Positions 37,202-45,976 of a stretch of 64,000 nucleotides of DNA are shown here, one piece after another. The notes below the pieces were generated by a model. The model saw only the letters and a list, made by a program, of their open reading frames with translations, was not told the origin of the DNA and made no database searches. Origin of the DNA: an uncultured Clostridia bacterium. GTDB lineage: Bacteria; Bacillota; Clostridia; Christensenellales; Borkfalkiaceae. The stretch covers positions 591,912-655,911 of the forward strand of contig CASESJ010000001.1 of the NCBI GenBank assembly GCA_949290575.1, written 5' to 3'. Each line of letters opens with the position of its first letter. Positions within the stretch are counted from its first letter, which is position 1. A program made the translations under genes and the position numbers.

Positions 37202-38725
37202 TTAAAGTATTTCGAGGTTTTTGCGGAATGCCTTTCTGAATTCCGCACCCGCCGCCATAGCGTCGCGGATTTCCAGACTTGCATCGCCTTCGACTTCGGT
37301 CTTCATTATGACTGAGTCGCCGAGTATATCGCAGTTTATGCCCTTTATAGTGCCCGAATTCGACCTGTCGAGGCTCTCGGCAATTCTCAGCATTACGCCC
37401 AGTCTCTTGACGATTTCGATATCTTCTTCGTTCAAAATATCGCGGTAGCGGTTCCAGTCGTAGGGGTTGATGTCCTCTTTTTTATGGCAGCATGCCGTGA
37501 ACGCCGCAAGGACAATCTCCCTGTGCGTTACGCCGTAGAGCGTAGAGTTGAGTATCATATAGCAGCTGTGACGCTGATGATTGTAATACTTGATGCGCAT
37601 GCCGCAATCGTGAAGCATTGCAGCAACTTTCAGAACTTTAAGGTACTGTCTGGGGAATTTGTGCAGCACTCTCAGCTGTTTGAAGAGCTGTATTGAAAGG
37701 TTTACCACGTGTTCTACGTGCTTTTCGTCGCAGTCGTAATACTTGACGAGCGTAGTCAGCGAGTAATTCATCACGTCGGATATGGGTTTTTCCACCGTCG
37801 AGGGCAGAGCCTGATTGAACATAATGCCTTCCCTGAGCCCCGAGCCCGAAATGGTGAATTCGGTGAGCTTCATGCGGGTCAGGAATGCCTTGATTATAGC
37901 CAGAGCCGCGGGCAGAATGTCTGCGCGCTCGGCAGAGAGACCCTTTATCTTCTTTTTCTTATCGAGGTCGAGAACTTTTATCATATCGTAGAGGGGATAG
38001 AAGTCCTCTGCCTGCATATTGAAATTGTGCACGGTATCGAGGGGATATTTCTGCACTATTTTGCTTATTTTAAAGAGGTTGCGGAAACTGCCGCCCACGC
38101 CTATCATCTGCACGTCGGGGTCGACTTCGTTGAGCCATTCCACGCCCTTGAGCTGCGCGGTGAAGAATTCTTCCATCTTAGCCGCCTGCTCTTCGGGTCT
38201 GAGCCCGTCATTTGCAAACAGGTCGGTAAGCGTCACAGCTCCGAAGGGCAGAGTGACATAGTTGAGCATGTTTCTGCGGTTATAATACACGATTTTCGTC
38301 GCGCCGCCGCCAATTTCTAAAATTATGCCCTTGGGGATATCCATCGAGTTGATTACGCCGCGGTAGACATACGTAGCCTCCTCCTCGGCGGAGAGAACGT
38401 GCAGTTTTATGCCGCAGCTCGCCTGAATTTCATCGAGGAAAGAACGCTGGTTCTTTGCACGGCGTACCGCCTCGGTAGCGACGGCAATAATTCTGTTGAC
38501 GCCGCTCGCGTCGCAGAGTTTTCTGAACATTCTCAAAGTCTTTATGGTCTCTGCCACGCGCTGAGGCTTTAAAAAGCCGTCCCTTTCCATATCCTGTCCG
38601 AGACGCACGCTCTCTTTGAGTTCGTCCATAACCATAAAATAGCCGTCCTGAAACATATTGACTATGACAAGACGAGCCGAGTTTGAACCGAGGTCAATAA
38701 TACCGATTTTTTCCAAATTAAACAC
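37202..38725 (-). CDS. ppx: Exopolyphosphatase/GppA family with C-terminal HD domain
   Basis: A 507-residue Ppx/GppA phosphatase. The actin-like ATPase part (1-300) has IIDLGSNSARL (near 8-18), EEEATY and GGGATKIVYY; the C-terminal ~190 residues hold an HD-type helical domain with LHDCGMRI and H...C pattern. Substrates are polyphosphate or (p)ppGpp/pppGpp. The clear start follows AAGGAAG. First gene of an operon with maf, MreB-like, EAL and an acetyltransferase, linking phosphate or stringent signals to shape and c-di-GMP control in a way that is only inferred. Confidence 0.88.
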   Translation of the reverse strand: MFNLEKIGIIDLGSNSARLVIVNMFQDGYFMVMDELKESVRLGQDMERDGFLKPQRVAETIKTLRMFRKLCDASGVNRIIAVATEAVRRAKNQRSFLDEIQASCGIKLHVLSAEEEATYVYRGVINSMDIPKGIILEIGGGATKIVYYNRRNMLNYVTLPFGAVTLTDLFANDGLRPEEQAAKMEEFFTAQLKGVEWLNEVDPDVQMIGVGGSFRNLFKISKIVQKYPLDTVHNFNMQAEDFYPLYDMIKVLDLDKKKKIKGLSAERADILPAALAIIKAFLTRMKLTEFTISGSGLREGIMFNQALPSTVEKPISDVMNYSLTTLVKYYDCDEKHVEHVVNLSIQLFKQLRVLHKFPRQYLKVLKVAAMLHDCGMRIKYYNHQRHSCYMILNSTLYGVTHREIVLAAFTACCHKKEDINPYDWNRYRDILNEEDIEIVKRLGVMLRIAESLDRSNSGTIKGINCDILGDSVIMKTEVEGDASLEIRDAMAAGAEFRKAFRKNLEIL

Positions 38726-38870
38726 TTCCTTAATTGAGTATTGCCGCCGCGCCCTCAGATTTTACCGTCTTTGCGACGCAACGGAAATACGCTTGTTGCA
38801 TGGATAAAACTGTTCTGAAATTATGGGTTTTTCCATAAAATTACATTTTATCCACTATGCTGAATTATAG
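38726..38870 (-). promoter_or_regulatory. Promoter and structured 5' leader of ppx
   Basis: An extended -10 TGCTATAAT (TATAAT at 38865-38870) drives a leader of about 130 bases. In RNA sense it holds a stem GGATAAAA/TTTTATCC (38801-38854) enclosing TATGG-AAAAA-CCCATA, followed by GCAAC/GTTGC and CGTC-GCAAA-GACG hairpins. This does not match any riboswitch I recognise. Confidence 0.5.
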
Positions 38871-38954
38871 CACAAGGCTACATTATTGTATAGAGATTTT
38901 AAAAAAAATTGTGCAATTTGCACATAGAATTTTCACGCATGAAAATTAATAACA

Positions 38955-38977
38955 CCCCGCGCGACCGCCGTGCGGGG
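38955..38977 (-). terminator. Terminator of the folate operon
   Basis: CCCCGC...GCGGGG stem seven bases past folBK's stop, then TGTTATTAATTTT on minus. Confidence 0.6.
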
Positions 38978-38983
38978 TAAATT

Positions 38984-39778
38984 TTACAAATCTTTGACGA
39001 CCCTGTGGGTGAGCGGACAGACAAATTCGGGACAGATTTCTTTAAGGGGACGTATGACGAAATCTCTTTCAGCGTAGTGCGGATGAGGCACGGCGAGCCC
39101 CTCTTCCGCTATGACTTCGTCGCCGAAAAATATTATGTCTATATCGATTGTTCTGTCGTCCCAGCGGCGGAGGCGTTTTCTGCCGAGCTCTTTTTCAATG
39201 CCCTGCAACAAGGCGAGCAGCTCTCTTGCGGACAGGAAACACTCGGCAATCAAAGCGCAGTTTATAAAATTGTTCTTCGCCACGCCGCCGTAAGGCGCAG
39301 TTTCTATGAACGAGGACACCTTTTTAACCTTCACGCCGCCGAGGGAAGAAATTTTTTCAATCGCGCTGTCCAGAGTTGCGCGTCTGTCGCCCTCGCTCGA
39401 ACCGAGAGAGAGCACCGCGTTGCGCCTTTTCGCCTCAAAAGTTGCGTATACGCAGCCAAACTTGCAGTCCATGGGTGCCTGCGGCTTGCCGACGGTTACG
39501 GCAACAGAATTCACCCTTTCAAAATTTTCGAGTATCGCAAATGCGCAGTCGCGCGCAAGATTTTCAATGAGGTTGCGCACCCTCTGCCTTGTCACGCGCT
39601 CCGCAAGGGCGCACACGGCGGAGTAATCGACCGTCTTCGATATTTCGTCCTCTCTCGCCCCGTCGTCGCAGTCGACATCCATGACGATGTCGAATATAAA
39701 GGGCTGCGGCGTCACCTTTTCAAAGTCCAGAACGCCGTGGCATGCGGATATTTCAAGTCCTTTAACGCTTATTTTCAT
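38984..39778 (-). CDS. Fused dihydroneopterin aldolase-HPPK (FolB-FolK)
   Basis: A 264-residue bifunctional enzyme. Residues 1-117 are dihydroneopterin aldolase (ISACHGVLDFEK with the catalytic region, NLIENLA), and residues 120-264 are 6-hydroxymethyl-dihydropterin pyrophosphokinase with LSLGSSEGDRRATL and the signature RRWDDRTIDIDIIFFGDE. Together they make hydroxymethyl-dihydropterin pyrophosphate for FolP. The fusion is seen in several Firmicutes. It overlaps the 3' end of folP by 17 bases. A predicted THF riboswitch 2.6 kb upstream controls the operon. Confidence 0.93.
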   Translation of the reverse strand: MKISVKGLEISACHGVLDFEKVTPQPFIFDIVMDVDCDDGAREDEISKTVDYSAVCALAERVTRQRVRNLIENLARDCAFAILENFERVNSVAVTVGKPQAPMDCKFGCVYATFEAKRRNAVLSLGSSEGDRRATLDSAIEKISSLGGVKVKKVSSFIETAPYGGVAKNNFINCALIAECFLSARELLALLQGIEKELGRKRLRRWDDRTIDIDIIFFGDEVIAEEGLAVPHPHYAERDFVIRPLKEICPEFVCPLTHRVVKDL

Positions 39779-40541
39779 AGTACTTCTCTATCTCCGTGAC
39801 GTTTTCCTTTACGTCGTGCACGCGCACGAACAGCACGTTGTTCTGCGCCGCGAGGCGGGTTGACGCGAGCGTTGCCGCCAGCCTTTCGGACGGCTGACCG
39901 CCGAAGAGAGATTTTCTGCTTGCGCCCAGAAGAAGGGGATAGCCGAGCCGCGACAGCCTGCCGTAGCCGTTTAAAAGTTCGAGGCTCTGTTCCCTGCTCT
40001 TTGCAAAGCCTATGCCGCCGTCCAGACAGATGCGCTCGCGCTCTATTCCGCGCGAGAGAGCAAACTGCGCCTGCGCCGACAGAAAGTTTTCAACCTCGCA
40101 AAACAGGTCGCCTTCAACCTGCGAAGCTGCATTGTGCATAATGCACGCCGCCGCGCCCGCGCGCGCGATTTCGTCCGCCATTCCCTCGCTCATGAGCCCG
40201 CGCACGTCGTTAATCATATGCGCCCCCGCACCGAGAGCAAATTTAGCCACTTCGGTAAAATAGGTATCTACCGACACGGGAATGTCAAAATGCGAAAGGA
40301 TGGCCTGAAGGGGTTTCTCGAGGCGGGAAATTTCCACATCCGCCGTAACTTCGCTGAAGCCCGGGCGCGTCGACTGCGCGCCGAGGTCGAGAATTGCCGC
40401 ACCCTCATCAATCGCCCTCTCTGCGGCAAAGAGCGCGTCGTCAGCGGCGACGCGGCTGTCTTTGAAAAAGCTGTCGGGCGTGAGGTTTATTATTGCCATC
40501 ACATAGGTGTAGTCTTTAAAAATGCGGTTGCCTATCTTCAT
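39762..40541 (-). CDS. folP: Dihydropteroate synthase
   Basis: A 259-residue TIM-barrel enzyme that joins p-aminobenzoate to the pterin, the target of sulfonamides. Signatures are INLTPDSFF (near 17-25) and the loop GAQSTRPG (near 58-65), both conserved. Later come DVRG, the K-S-R region GASRKSLFGG and the C-terminal FVRVHD. It overlaps folE by four bases (ATGA-like) and folBK by 17 bases, so translation of the operon is tightly coupled. Confidence 0.95.
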   Translation of the reverse strand: MKIGNRIFKDYTYVMAIINLTPDSFFKDSRVAADDALFAAERAIDEGAAILDLGAQSTRPGFSEVTADVEISRLEKPLQAILSHFDIPVSVDTYFTEVAKFALGAGAHMINDVRGLMSEGMADEIARAGAAACIMHNAASQVEGDLFCEVENFLSAQAQFALSRGIERERICLDGGIGFAKSREQSLELLNGYGRLSRLGYPLLLGASRKSLFGGQPSERLAATLASTRLAAQNNVLFVRVHDVKENVTEIEKYYENKR

Positions 40542-41083
40542 CTTACGAGAGCCAATACCTCATGAAGTCTGTTTTCGGGGAAGTCGCCCAAAGTCACATA
40601 GGAGATGGTCTTGCTGCCAGCCTTTTTAACTCCTCGGCAGGTCATGCAGGTATGCTCCGCCTCGCACCAGACAAAGACGCCCTTGGGCGCAAGGTAGTCC
40701 ATCACCGCCTGAGCTATCTGACGGGTGAGCTGTTCCTGAAGCTGAAGTCGCTTTGCGTACACCTCCACGCAGCGCGCAAGCTTTGAAAGTCCCACCACCT
40801 TTTTATCGGGAATGTATGCTATGGCTATTCTGCCGAAGAAGGGCATCAGATGATGTTCGCACGTCGACGAGAAGGAGATGTCCTTTTCAATGACGATATC
40901 CCCTCCGTTTACGGAAAAGGTCTTAGAAAGTTCCTCTTTCGCCGTTCTGCCCTCGCCGCTCAGAAGTTCGGCAAACATATCCGCAACGCGACGGGGCGTC
41001 TCTTTCAGCCCTTCGCGCTCTCTGTCCTCGCCCAATGCGTCCAGAAGGTCCTCTATTGCCTTTATTGCCTTTGCTCTATCCAA
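40538..41083 (-). CDS. folE: GTP cyclohydrolase I
   Basis: A 181-residue enzyme that turns GTP into dihydroneopterin triphosphate, the first step of folate synthesis. Blocks: EGLKETPRRVADMF, the zinc site FSSTCEHHLMPFFG, VVGLSKLARCVEVYAKR, and AEHTCMTCRGV, with the catalytic His and Cys ligands present. I take the TTG at 41083 as start because AAGGAGG is seven bases before it; an ATG at 41119 would lie before that site and add an unrelated N-terminus. The start overlaps folC's end by 22 bases. Confidence 0.93.
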   Translation of the reverse strand: MDRAKAIKAIEDLLDALGEDREREGLKETPRRVADMFAELLSGEGRTAKEELSKTFSVNGGDIVIEKDISFSSTCEHHLMPFFGRIAIAYIPDKKVVGLSKLARCVEVYAKRLQLQEQLTRQIAQAVMDYLAPKGVFVWCEAEHTCMTCRGVKKAGSKTISYVTLGDFPENRLHEVLALVR

Positions 41084-42270
41084 TTTTTTGCCTCCTTCAA
41101 GAGTGTGAACGAACCGCATACGACTACGGTGCGGTTTTTCGCGCCGCCGAGAGCGGTTGCGATATCGCCCGCCTCGCGCACATTTTTATATTTTCCGCCG
41201 AACGCGTAATACATCTTCTCTCTGTCCATCGCGCGGTAACTGGGCGCGGGGACTGTTATTATCTCGTCGAAGAGCCCGCCAAGATTCTCCGCCGCGCCCT
41301 CCGCATCCTTGTCCGAAAGACAGCCGAAGACGAGCGTCTTTGAGCCCTTCAGCGCGCCGACGACCTCGGAAATCGGTCCGAACGCCGCGGGATTGTGACT
41401 GCCGTCGAGAATGTACAGCCTGCCGCGCCTTTTTAAGAGCTGAACTCTGCCGAATATGCGCGCCTTTTTAAGTCCGCGCTTTATACAGCGTTTTTGCAGA
41501 CCCAACATTAAAGCGCACTCGATTGCGACGGCGGCGTTATATACCTGCTCCTGACCGAGAAAGCGCACAAAATAGTTTGTGCCGCGATAGCGTATTTTCT
41601 GCCCCTTAAGCGAACTACGAATGACCTGAGCACTGTCGCCCGCGCAGACCGCGCCGACATTTAACAGGTATTCCAGCGCGTCCGCAGGCAGGTTGCAGGG
41701 CACGACGGCGGGACAATTATTTATTATTCCCGCTTTCTGGCGACCGATACTCATAATATCCTTGCCGAGAACTGCGGTGTGCTCTAAAGATATCGAGGTT
41801 ATCACCGCAAGCTCTTTGCGAGAAATTGCGTTAGTGCTGTCGTTCAGCCCGCCCAGACCGCACTCTATCACCGCGTATTCGCACCCCTCGCAGGCGAACA
41901 TGTCGAGCGCGGCGCACGTTTCGATTTCAAAAGCCGTGGGCTTGTCCGTCATCTCTTCGGCGAGGGCAAAAGCGCGCGCAAGATAGAAATTTATCTCGCT
42001 TGCCGGCGCGGGGACGCCGTCTATGCAGAACTTTTCTTCATACGAAAAGACCTCGGGCGAGGTGAATGTGCCCGTCTTTTTTTCGGCTTCGACGAGAATA
42101 GACGTCAGCATTGCGCACACCGAGCCCTTGCCGTTGCTTCCCGCAACGTGAATAATTTTAAGTTTTTCGTCGGGGTGTCCGCAGAGTGCGAGCAGCTCCC
42201 CGGCTCTTTCCGTGCCGAACTTGCTGCCGCTCTTTTCCATCGACCTGACGGCGGCGATATAATCTTTCAT
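41062..42270 (-). CDS. folC: Folylpolyglutamate/dihydrofolate synthase
   Basis: A 402-residue Mur-ligase-like enzyme that adds glutamate to dihydropteroate and to folates. P-loop VAGSNGKGSV near residue 45, then FTSPEVFSYEEKF, and the central HTAVLG and DGSHNPAA motifs of the C-terminal domain. The start at 42270 (MKDYIAAVRSMEKSG) fits the family; an upstream in-frame ATG at 42291 is inside a hairpin and lacks family similarity. No Shine-Dalgarno is visible for either, which is odd and may reflect translational control by the leader. First gene after the riboswitch. Confidence 0.9.
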   Translation of the reverse strand: MKDYIAAVRSMEKSGSKFGTERAGELLALCGHPDEKLKIIHVAGSNGKGSVCAMLTSILVEAEKKTGTFTSPEVFSYEEKFCIDGVPAPASEINFYLARAFALAEEMTDKPTAFEIETCAALDMFACEGCEYAVIECGLGGLNDSTNAISRKELAVITSISLEHTAVLGKDIMSIGRQKAGIINNCPAVVPCNLPADALEYLLNVGAVCAGDSAQVIRSSLKGQKIRYRGTNYFVRFLGQEQVYNAAVAIECALMLGLQKRCIKRGLKKARIFGRVQLLKRRGRLYILDGSHNPAAFGPISEVVGALKGSKTLVFGCLSDKDAEGAAENLGGLFDEIITVPAPSYRAMDREKMYYAFGGKYKNVREAGDIATALGGAKNRTVVVCGSFTLLKEAKNWIEQRQ

Positions 42271-42281
42271 ATAAAATGCAA

Positions 42282-42301
42282 ACGGGCGCATATGCGCCCG
42301 T
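42282..42301 (-). other. Hairpin between riboswitch and folC (expression platform)
   Basis: A perfect 20-base palindrome CACGGG-type stem (ACGGGCGCAT/ATGCGCCCGT) followed on minus by TTTGCATTTTAT. It could be a weak terminator or could hide the start region. Confidence 0.6.
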
Positions 42302-42324
42302 GTAAAAATAAAAAATCTTTGTTT

Positions 42325-42403
42325 GGGGACGCAACGCGGCTACCGCAGGCAAGCCTTTCGTGCGCGGGCTGTCCGACCCGCACCACTTTACGCAACCGCG
42401 TTG
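42325..42403 (-). ncRNA. Tetrahydrofolate riboswitch
   Basis: The folate operon leader in RNA sense has stem CAACGCGG/CCGCGUUG (42396-42403 and 42332-42339), enclosing GCGUAAAGUG, a hairpin GUGCGGG...CCCGCGCAC, then CGAAAGG and GCGGUAG. This is the order and wording of the class I THF riboswitch core (GCGUUAAGUG, hairpin, CGAA, short hairpin, GCGGU). The apical loop GGAC can pair with GUCC just after the stem, matching the family's pseudoknot. The place before folC-folE-folP-folBK supports it. The outer P1 stem is not clear. Confidence 0.85.
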
Positions 42404-42408
42404 AATAC

Positions 42409-42437
42409 AGTATATCACTTTAACTTGCCCGTTGCAA
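42409..42437 (-). promoter_or_regulatory. Promoter of the folate operon
   Basis: Minus-strand TTGCAA (42432-42437), 17 bases, TATACT (42409-42414); transcription would start at the base of the riboswitch stem. Confidence 0.75.
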
Positions 42438-42471
42438 GGATATTTTGCTCATTTTACGCAATACTGTTTGT

Positions 42472-43143
42472 ATGGCTCTGATTTTTATAAGAACGGCGAT
42501 AATTTTCTTGACCCTTCTCGTATTTATGCGACTTATGGGCAAGAGCCAGATAGGCGAAATGCAGCCGTTTGAATTCGTCGTAACTTTACTCATTGCCGAG
42601 CTCGCCTGCATTCCGATGGCGGACAGCAGCATACCTCTAATGTACGGCATAATTTCCATTGCCACCATATTCATTCTGCACCAGCTTGTCTGGCTGCTCG
42701 ATATGTGGTTCAAGCCCATGAAGGCGATTATCTGCGGCAAACCGTCGGTGGTAATCAATCGCCAGGGCATAGACAGCTATCAGCTGCGCAAAAACAATCT
42801 GGACGTTTCCGACCTCATAGAGAGCATGCGCGCGGCGGGATATTTCAATCTCGACGACGTATATTACGGACTGTACGAGGCGAACGGCTCTTTCTCCGCG
42901 CTCGCGCGCGAGGACAAGACCGATACTCTGCCCGTAACCATAATTGACAACGGGCACACCGACAGGCAAAACATGCAGATTGCAGGCATTGAGCCGTCGG
43001 CTCTGGATAAATTTCTTTCGGAGCGCGGCACAAGGGCGAAAAAAGTGCTCGTGATGACTGTGGACGGCAACGGCAGAGTTTACTTCCAGAAGAAGGGCAA
43101 GCCCTATTCGATTGAACAAATAGAGGTCGGAAGAAAATGGTAA
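42472..43143 (+). CDS. DUF421 (YetF-like) membrane protein
   Basis: A 223-residue protein with three N-terminal helices (FIRTAIIFLTLLVFMRLMGK, then two more to about 80) and a soluble C-terminal DUF421 domain. MRLMGKSQIGEMQPFEFV is the family signature. Bacillus members (YetF, YrbG) are membrane proteins that affect spore or membrane lipid traits; the true function is unknown. Start is uncertain: ATG at 42472 has no ribosome-binding site, and a TTG at 42445 has AAGGA near it. Its stop overlaps the next start (ATGGTAA). Confidence 0.88.
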   Translation: MALIFIRTAIIFLTLLVFMRLMGKSQIGEMQPFEFVVTLLIAELACIPMADSSIPLMYGIISIATIFILHQLVWLLDMWFKPMKAIICGKPSVVINRQGIDSYQLRKNNLDVSDLIESMRAAGYFNLDDVYYGLYEANGSFSALAREDKTDTLPVTIIDNGHTDRQNMQIAGIEPSALDKFLSERGTRAKKVLVMTVDGNGRVYFQKKGKPYSIEQIEVGRKW

Positions 43144-43514
43144 AATCTATTATCTACACTCTTGTCGCCGCCGTGCTGTGTCTGGCGTTCTTCATATTCA
43201 GCGAGATGTACGTCGGAGCGCAGTTCGAAGATTTTCACGAGGCGGTGACGGTGCTCTGCGACAAGGTCGGGAGCGAGCGCGCGACCGACGGCGACGTGCG
43301 CGCCGTGTGCACTATGTGGGAGGAAAAGAAGAGCCGTCTGCACATATTCATACCGCACAACGACATATCTCAGATAGACTATTACCTGTTCGAGGCGGGC
43401 AGTTATATACGCGAGGAGAGATATGCCCAGGCTCTCGCCAAACTCGAAGCCGTCAGTCACATGACGCAGTCACTCCCCTCAGCCTACTCGATTAACCTCG
43501 AAAACGTCTTCTGA
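43137..43514 (+). CDS. DUF4363 family membrane-anchored protein
   Basis: A 125-residue protein with one N-terminal helix (residues 5-22, IIYTLVAAVLCLAFFIF) and a helical extracytoplasmic part, including the CTMWEEKKSRLHIFIPHND region common in DUF4363. It overlaps the DUF421 gene by seven bases, with GGAAGAA before the ATG. DUF421 and DUF4363 are frequent neighbours in clostridia and probably act together. Confidence 0.85.
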   Translation: MVKSIIYTLVAAVLCLAFFIFSEMYVGAQFEDFHEAVTVLCDKVGSERATDGDVRAVCTMWEEKKSRLHIFIPHNDISQIDYYLFEAGSYIREERYAQALAKLEAVSHMTQSLPSAYSINLENVF

Positions 43515-43528
43515 CCGTCAGTCATAAA

Positions 43529-43556
43529 AAAATCTCCCGCGGCGCGGGAGATTTTA
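43529..43556. terminator. Bidirectional terminator
   Basis: AATCTCCCGC-GGC-GCGGGAGATT flanked by A and T runs between convergent genes. Confidence 0.88.
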
Positions 43557-43564
43557 TTTCAGTT

Positions 43565-45841
43565 TCAGTTGTTGTAGACGTCGATGTCCTTATCGTCGGT
43601 AATGTCGACGTTCTTGCGCGAGGAAGGAGCATTGAGCTTCTTGCGCTTGTGGCGTCTGACGAGGAATATGACGAGCACGGTTATGCCGCCTATGACAAGC
43701 AGACCTGCCACGCACATACCTATTATGAAGAAGACTTTCGCAACGGTCGAAAGATTGTCCCACCATGTGCTGTCGTCCACGGGATAGGACTGCATATACG
43801 AAGTGCGGAGGTCGTCAAGATAACCCTGATAATCGTCTCCTGTCATTCTGCCGATCACGCTGTAGTAATATTCTATGCTGTTGGAATATACCGTCTCGCC
43901 GTTGACTTTTCTCGACTGCTCTCTGTATTCCGCCCAGTCAGAATTTTCAGCCGCGGTTGCAAACTCGCGGTAAATTTCTGCGCTGCGCTCGGAATAGAGA
44001 TATTCTTTATCCTTGCCCTCGATATCTACGTAAGCCTGTATGAGGTCGTCGAGGTACTCGGCATCTCCCGTGCGGAAGAGATACTTGAGCGCGTCGGGAA
44101 GGTAACGATACGCCTCCGTTCCGTCGGAATTGGTCTTTTCGCTGTATTCTTCTATCTTTTCGGTTATGCCCTCGAACTGTTCGTTGAGCGCATTTATTTC
44201 GGCATTGGACATCACGCCGTCGTCGGTGTTCAGATCGAATGCCATAATATAGTTGTAGCCTGACATTCCCTCAGTTTCGCTTGCGAAGAGTATCTGATTT
44301 TCCACAAACTCGGGAAGATACCAGCTCGACTTGGCGTCGAGGTCGAGAATGCGCACCTCGGAATATGTGTACAGGTCGTCGGAAGGCAGACGGTTAGTGG
44401 CATAATCGTCCTTGTCGCCGTCGATGGCTATACGATAAATCGTGTAACCGTTGCCGCCCGTCAGAGAATAATATACATTGGTGTGAGTTTCCGTGCCGCT
44501 GCCCGTTTCGGACGCGCTCGTCTCATCCCTTATGGCAATGATTGTAGCCTCGCCGCTGTCGGTGAGCGAGTACTCGTCCTTTATGCCGCCGTTTTCAAAG
44601 CGACCTATAATAAGTCCGCCGTCGCCGTTGTACAGCACTTTCTGCTGTCCGTCTATCGTGACGAAGGTGTAATCCACGCCGTCGCTCGTGGTGAGAAGGC
44701 GATAATCGGTCTTTATCTTTTCGTTTGCAGATATAGCGTCCCAGCTCTCGTCGACCTGTCCGTCCTCATCCGCGTCAAAATCGGTGCAATCTATCGCATA
44801 CAGTCCGCCCGTCGTATCGAGAGACTGCTTTGCTACGAAGAACAGCGTGCCGTTCTTGAACTGAGAGAGAGAATACGTCACGTCGGCATAATTTATGCTG
44901 TAGCTCTTATCGCTGCCGAAGCCGTAGTTGAACTGACAGTATCTTTCGCCGTAAGCCTGGAAACCTATGCCGTCGAGCACGAATTCGCCCTTGTTGACAT
45001 AGAGAGGGTCTTCGGACGCGTCGTAGTCCTCTACGTACGAGAAGTCGTAATCTGCGGCAGACTGTTTTGCGTCTGCGCGGGCAACGAAGAGCTGATTATA
45101 CGATTCGCTTATGCTGTTCAGCGAGCCGAGGTTGTAGGTTACCTTCATTGTGTAGAACACATAAGGATTTTCGGGGTCCTCGGTATCGAAGGCGTAATCG
45201 GATACGTTGTAGGCGATTAAGACGTCTTCGCGCGTCGAGGTATTTATCGAATGGATGTTGGTTACGGCAGAGGTTTCGCCGTAGAGAGCTTCCGAAACGA
45301 CGTACATGAGGTATACTGTATCGTCGACTTCGACATAGCGGTATTCGAGCGCGGTCGATGAGGAACGATAGTAATAGTCCGACATCGTCTCCTTGCCGTC
45401 GAGCGTGGAGCTCTTGAACTCGAGGTTGGAATTCTGTATCTCGCCCGAGCTGTTTTTAGCCGTCGACGGAGTAGAATAATATACTCTGTCACCGTAAATG
45501 TAGACGCCTGCCTCATAATATCCCGAGAACAGAACGAGAGGCACTACCGTGCTCGACGAAGAATAATTATGTGCGGCGAGGTCGGCTTTGGAAATTCTCT
45601 GCAAAGAGCCCTTCAGGGGATTGCCGAATGTATTGTCGTCGGTATTGGAAGCCGCGCCGTTGACGAAATATACATAATCGTCCGTCTGAACGACGAAGCC
45701 GCCGTTGGACGTTACGGAAGTATAGTTGTCTTTCGACACGCCCTCGTACTTCCAGTTGCCGCATCCTGCCGTGAGCATGAGACCTGCGGCGGAAATTGCC
45801 GCCGTCGCGATGCATATAATTTTAGTGATGGTTTTGCGCAT
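43565..45841 (-). CDS. Large lipoprotein with C-terminal membrane helix
   Basis: A 758-residue surface protein. The signal peptide ends in lipobox LTAGC (Cys27), and a second strong helix (FFIIGMCVAGLLVIGGITVL, about 700-725) is followed by RRHKRKK and a 25-residue acidic tail. It should be tethered at both ends, with the tail inside the cell. The body is rich in beta strands, Tyr and Asp/Ser, and has repeated units that read like a propeller (YVYFVNG, VYYSTPS, LFFVAKQ, VLYNGDG), similar in style to DUF5050 domains. The region 590-690 is helical. The gene is alone with its own promoter. Role unknown. Confidence 0.75.
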   Translation of the reverse strand: MRKTITKIICIATAAISAAGLMLTAGCGNWKYEGVSKDNYTSVTSNGGFVVQTDDYVYFVNGAASNTDDNTFGNPLKGSLQRISKADLAAHNYSSSSTVVPLVLFSGYYEAGVYIYGDRVYYSTPSTAKNSSGEIQNSNLEFKSSTLDGKETMSDYYYRSSSTALEYRYVEVDDTVYLMYVVSEALYGETSAVTNIHSINTSTREDVLIAYNVSDYAFDTEDPENPYVFYTMKVTYNLGSLNSISESYNQLFVARADAKQSAADYDFSYVEDYDASEDPLYVNKGEFVLDGIGFQAYGERYCQFNYGFGSDKSYSINYADVTYSLSQFKNGTLFFVAKQSLDTTGGLYAIDCTDFDADEDGQVDESWDAISANEKIKTDYRLLTTSDGVDYTFVTIDGQQKVLYNGDGGLIIGRFENGGIKDEYSLTDSGEATIIAIRDETSASETGSGTETHTNVYYSLTGGNGYTIYRIAIDGDKDDYATNRLPSDDLYTYSEVRILDLDAKSSWYLPEFVENQILFASETEGMSGYNYIMAFDLNTDDGVMSNAEINALNEQFEGITEKIEEYSEKTNSDGTEAYRYLPDALKYLFRTGDAEYLDDLIQAYVDIEGKDKEYLYSERSAEIYREFATAAENSDWAEYREQSRKVNGETVYSNSIEYYYSVIGRMTGDDYQGYLDDLRTSYMQSYPVDDSTWWDNLSTVAKVFFIIGMCVAGLLVIGGITVLVIFLVRRHKRKKLNAPSSRKNVDITDDKDIDVYNN

Positions 45842-45900
45842 ATTGGTTTTATCCTTTTATTTTGCCCGTTATAACCGTTTATACTAATCGATACTCAATA

Positions 45901-45929
45901 ATTATACCCCAATTCTGACTTTTACGCAA
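45901..45929 (-). promoter_or_regulatory. Promoter of the lipoprotein gene
   Basis: TTGCGT (45924-45929), 17 bases, TATAAT (45901-45906) on minus. Confidence 0.65.
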
Positions 45930-45976
45930 TAAAAAACATTACACTTTTAATGAAATTTTAATAAAAGGAGAATTAT

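Noticed and set aside
38726..38870. c-di-GMP (GEMM-I) riboswitch before ppx
   Set aside because: A CGCAAAG piece is present, but the conserved 3' receptor segments and the expected two-stem layout are missing.
42325..42403. ZTP or preQ1 riboswitch before folC
   Set aside because: The conserved segments of those classes are absent, while the THF core segments are present in order.
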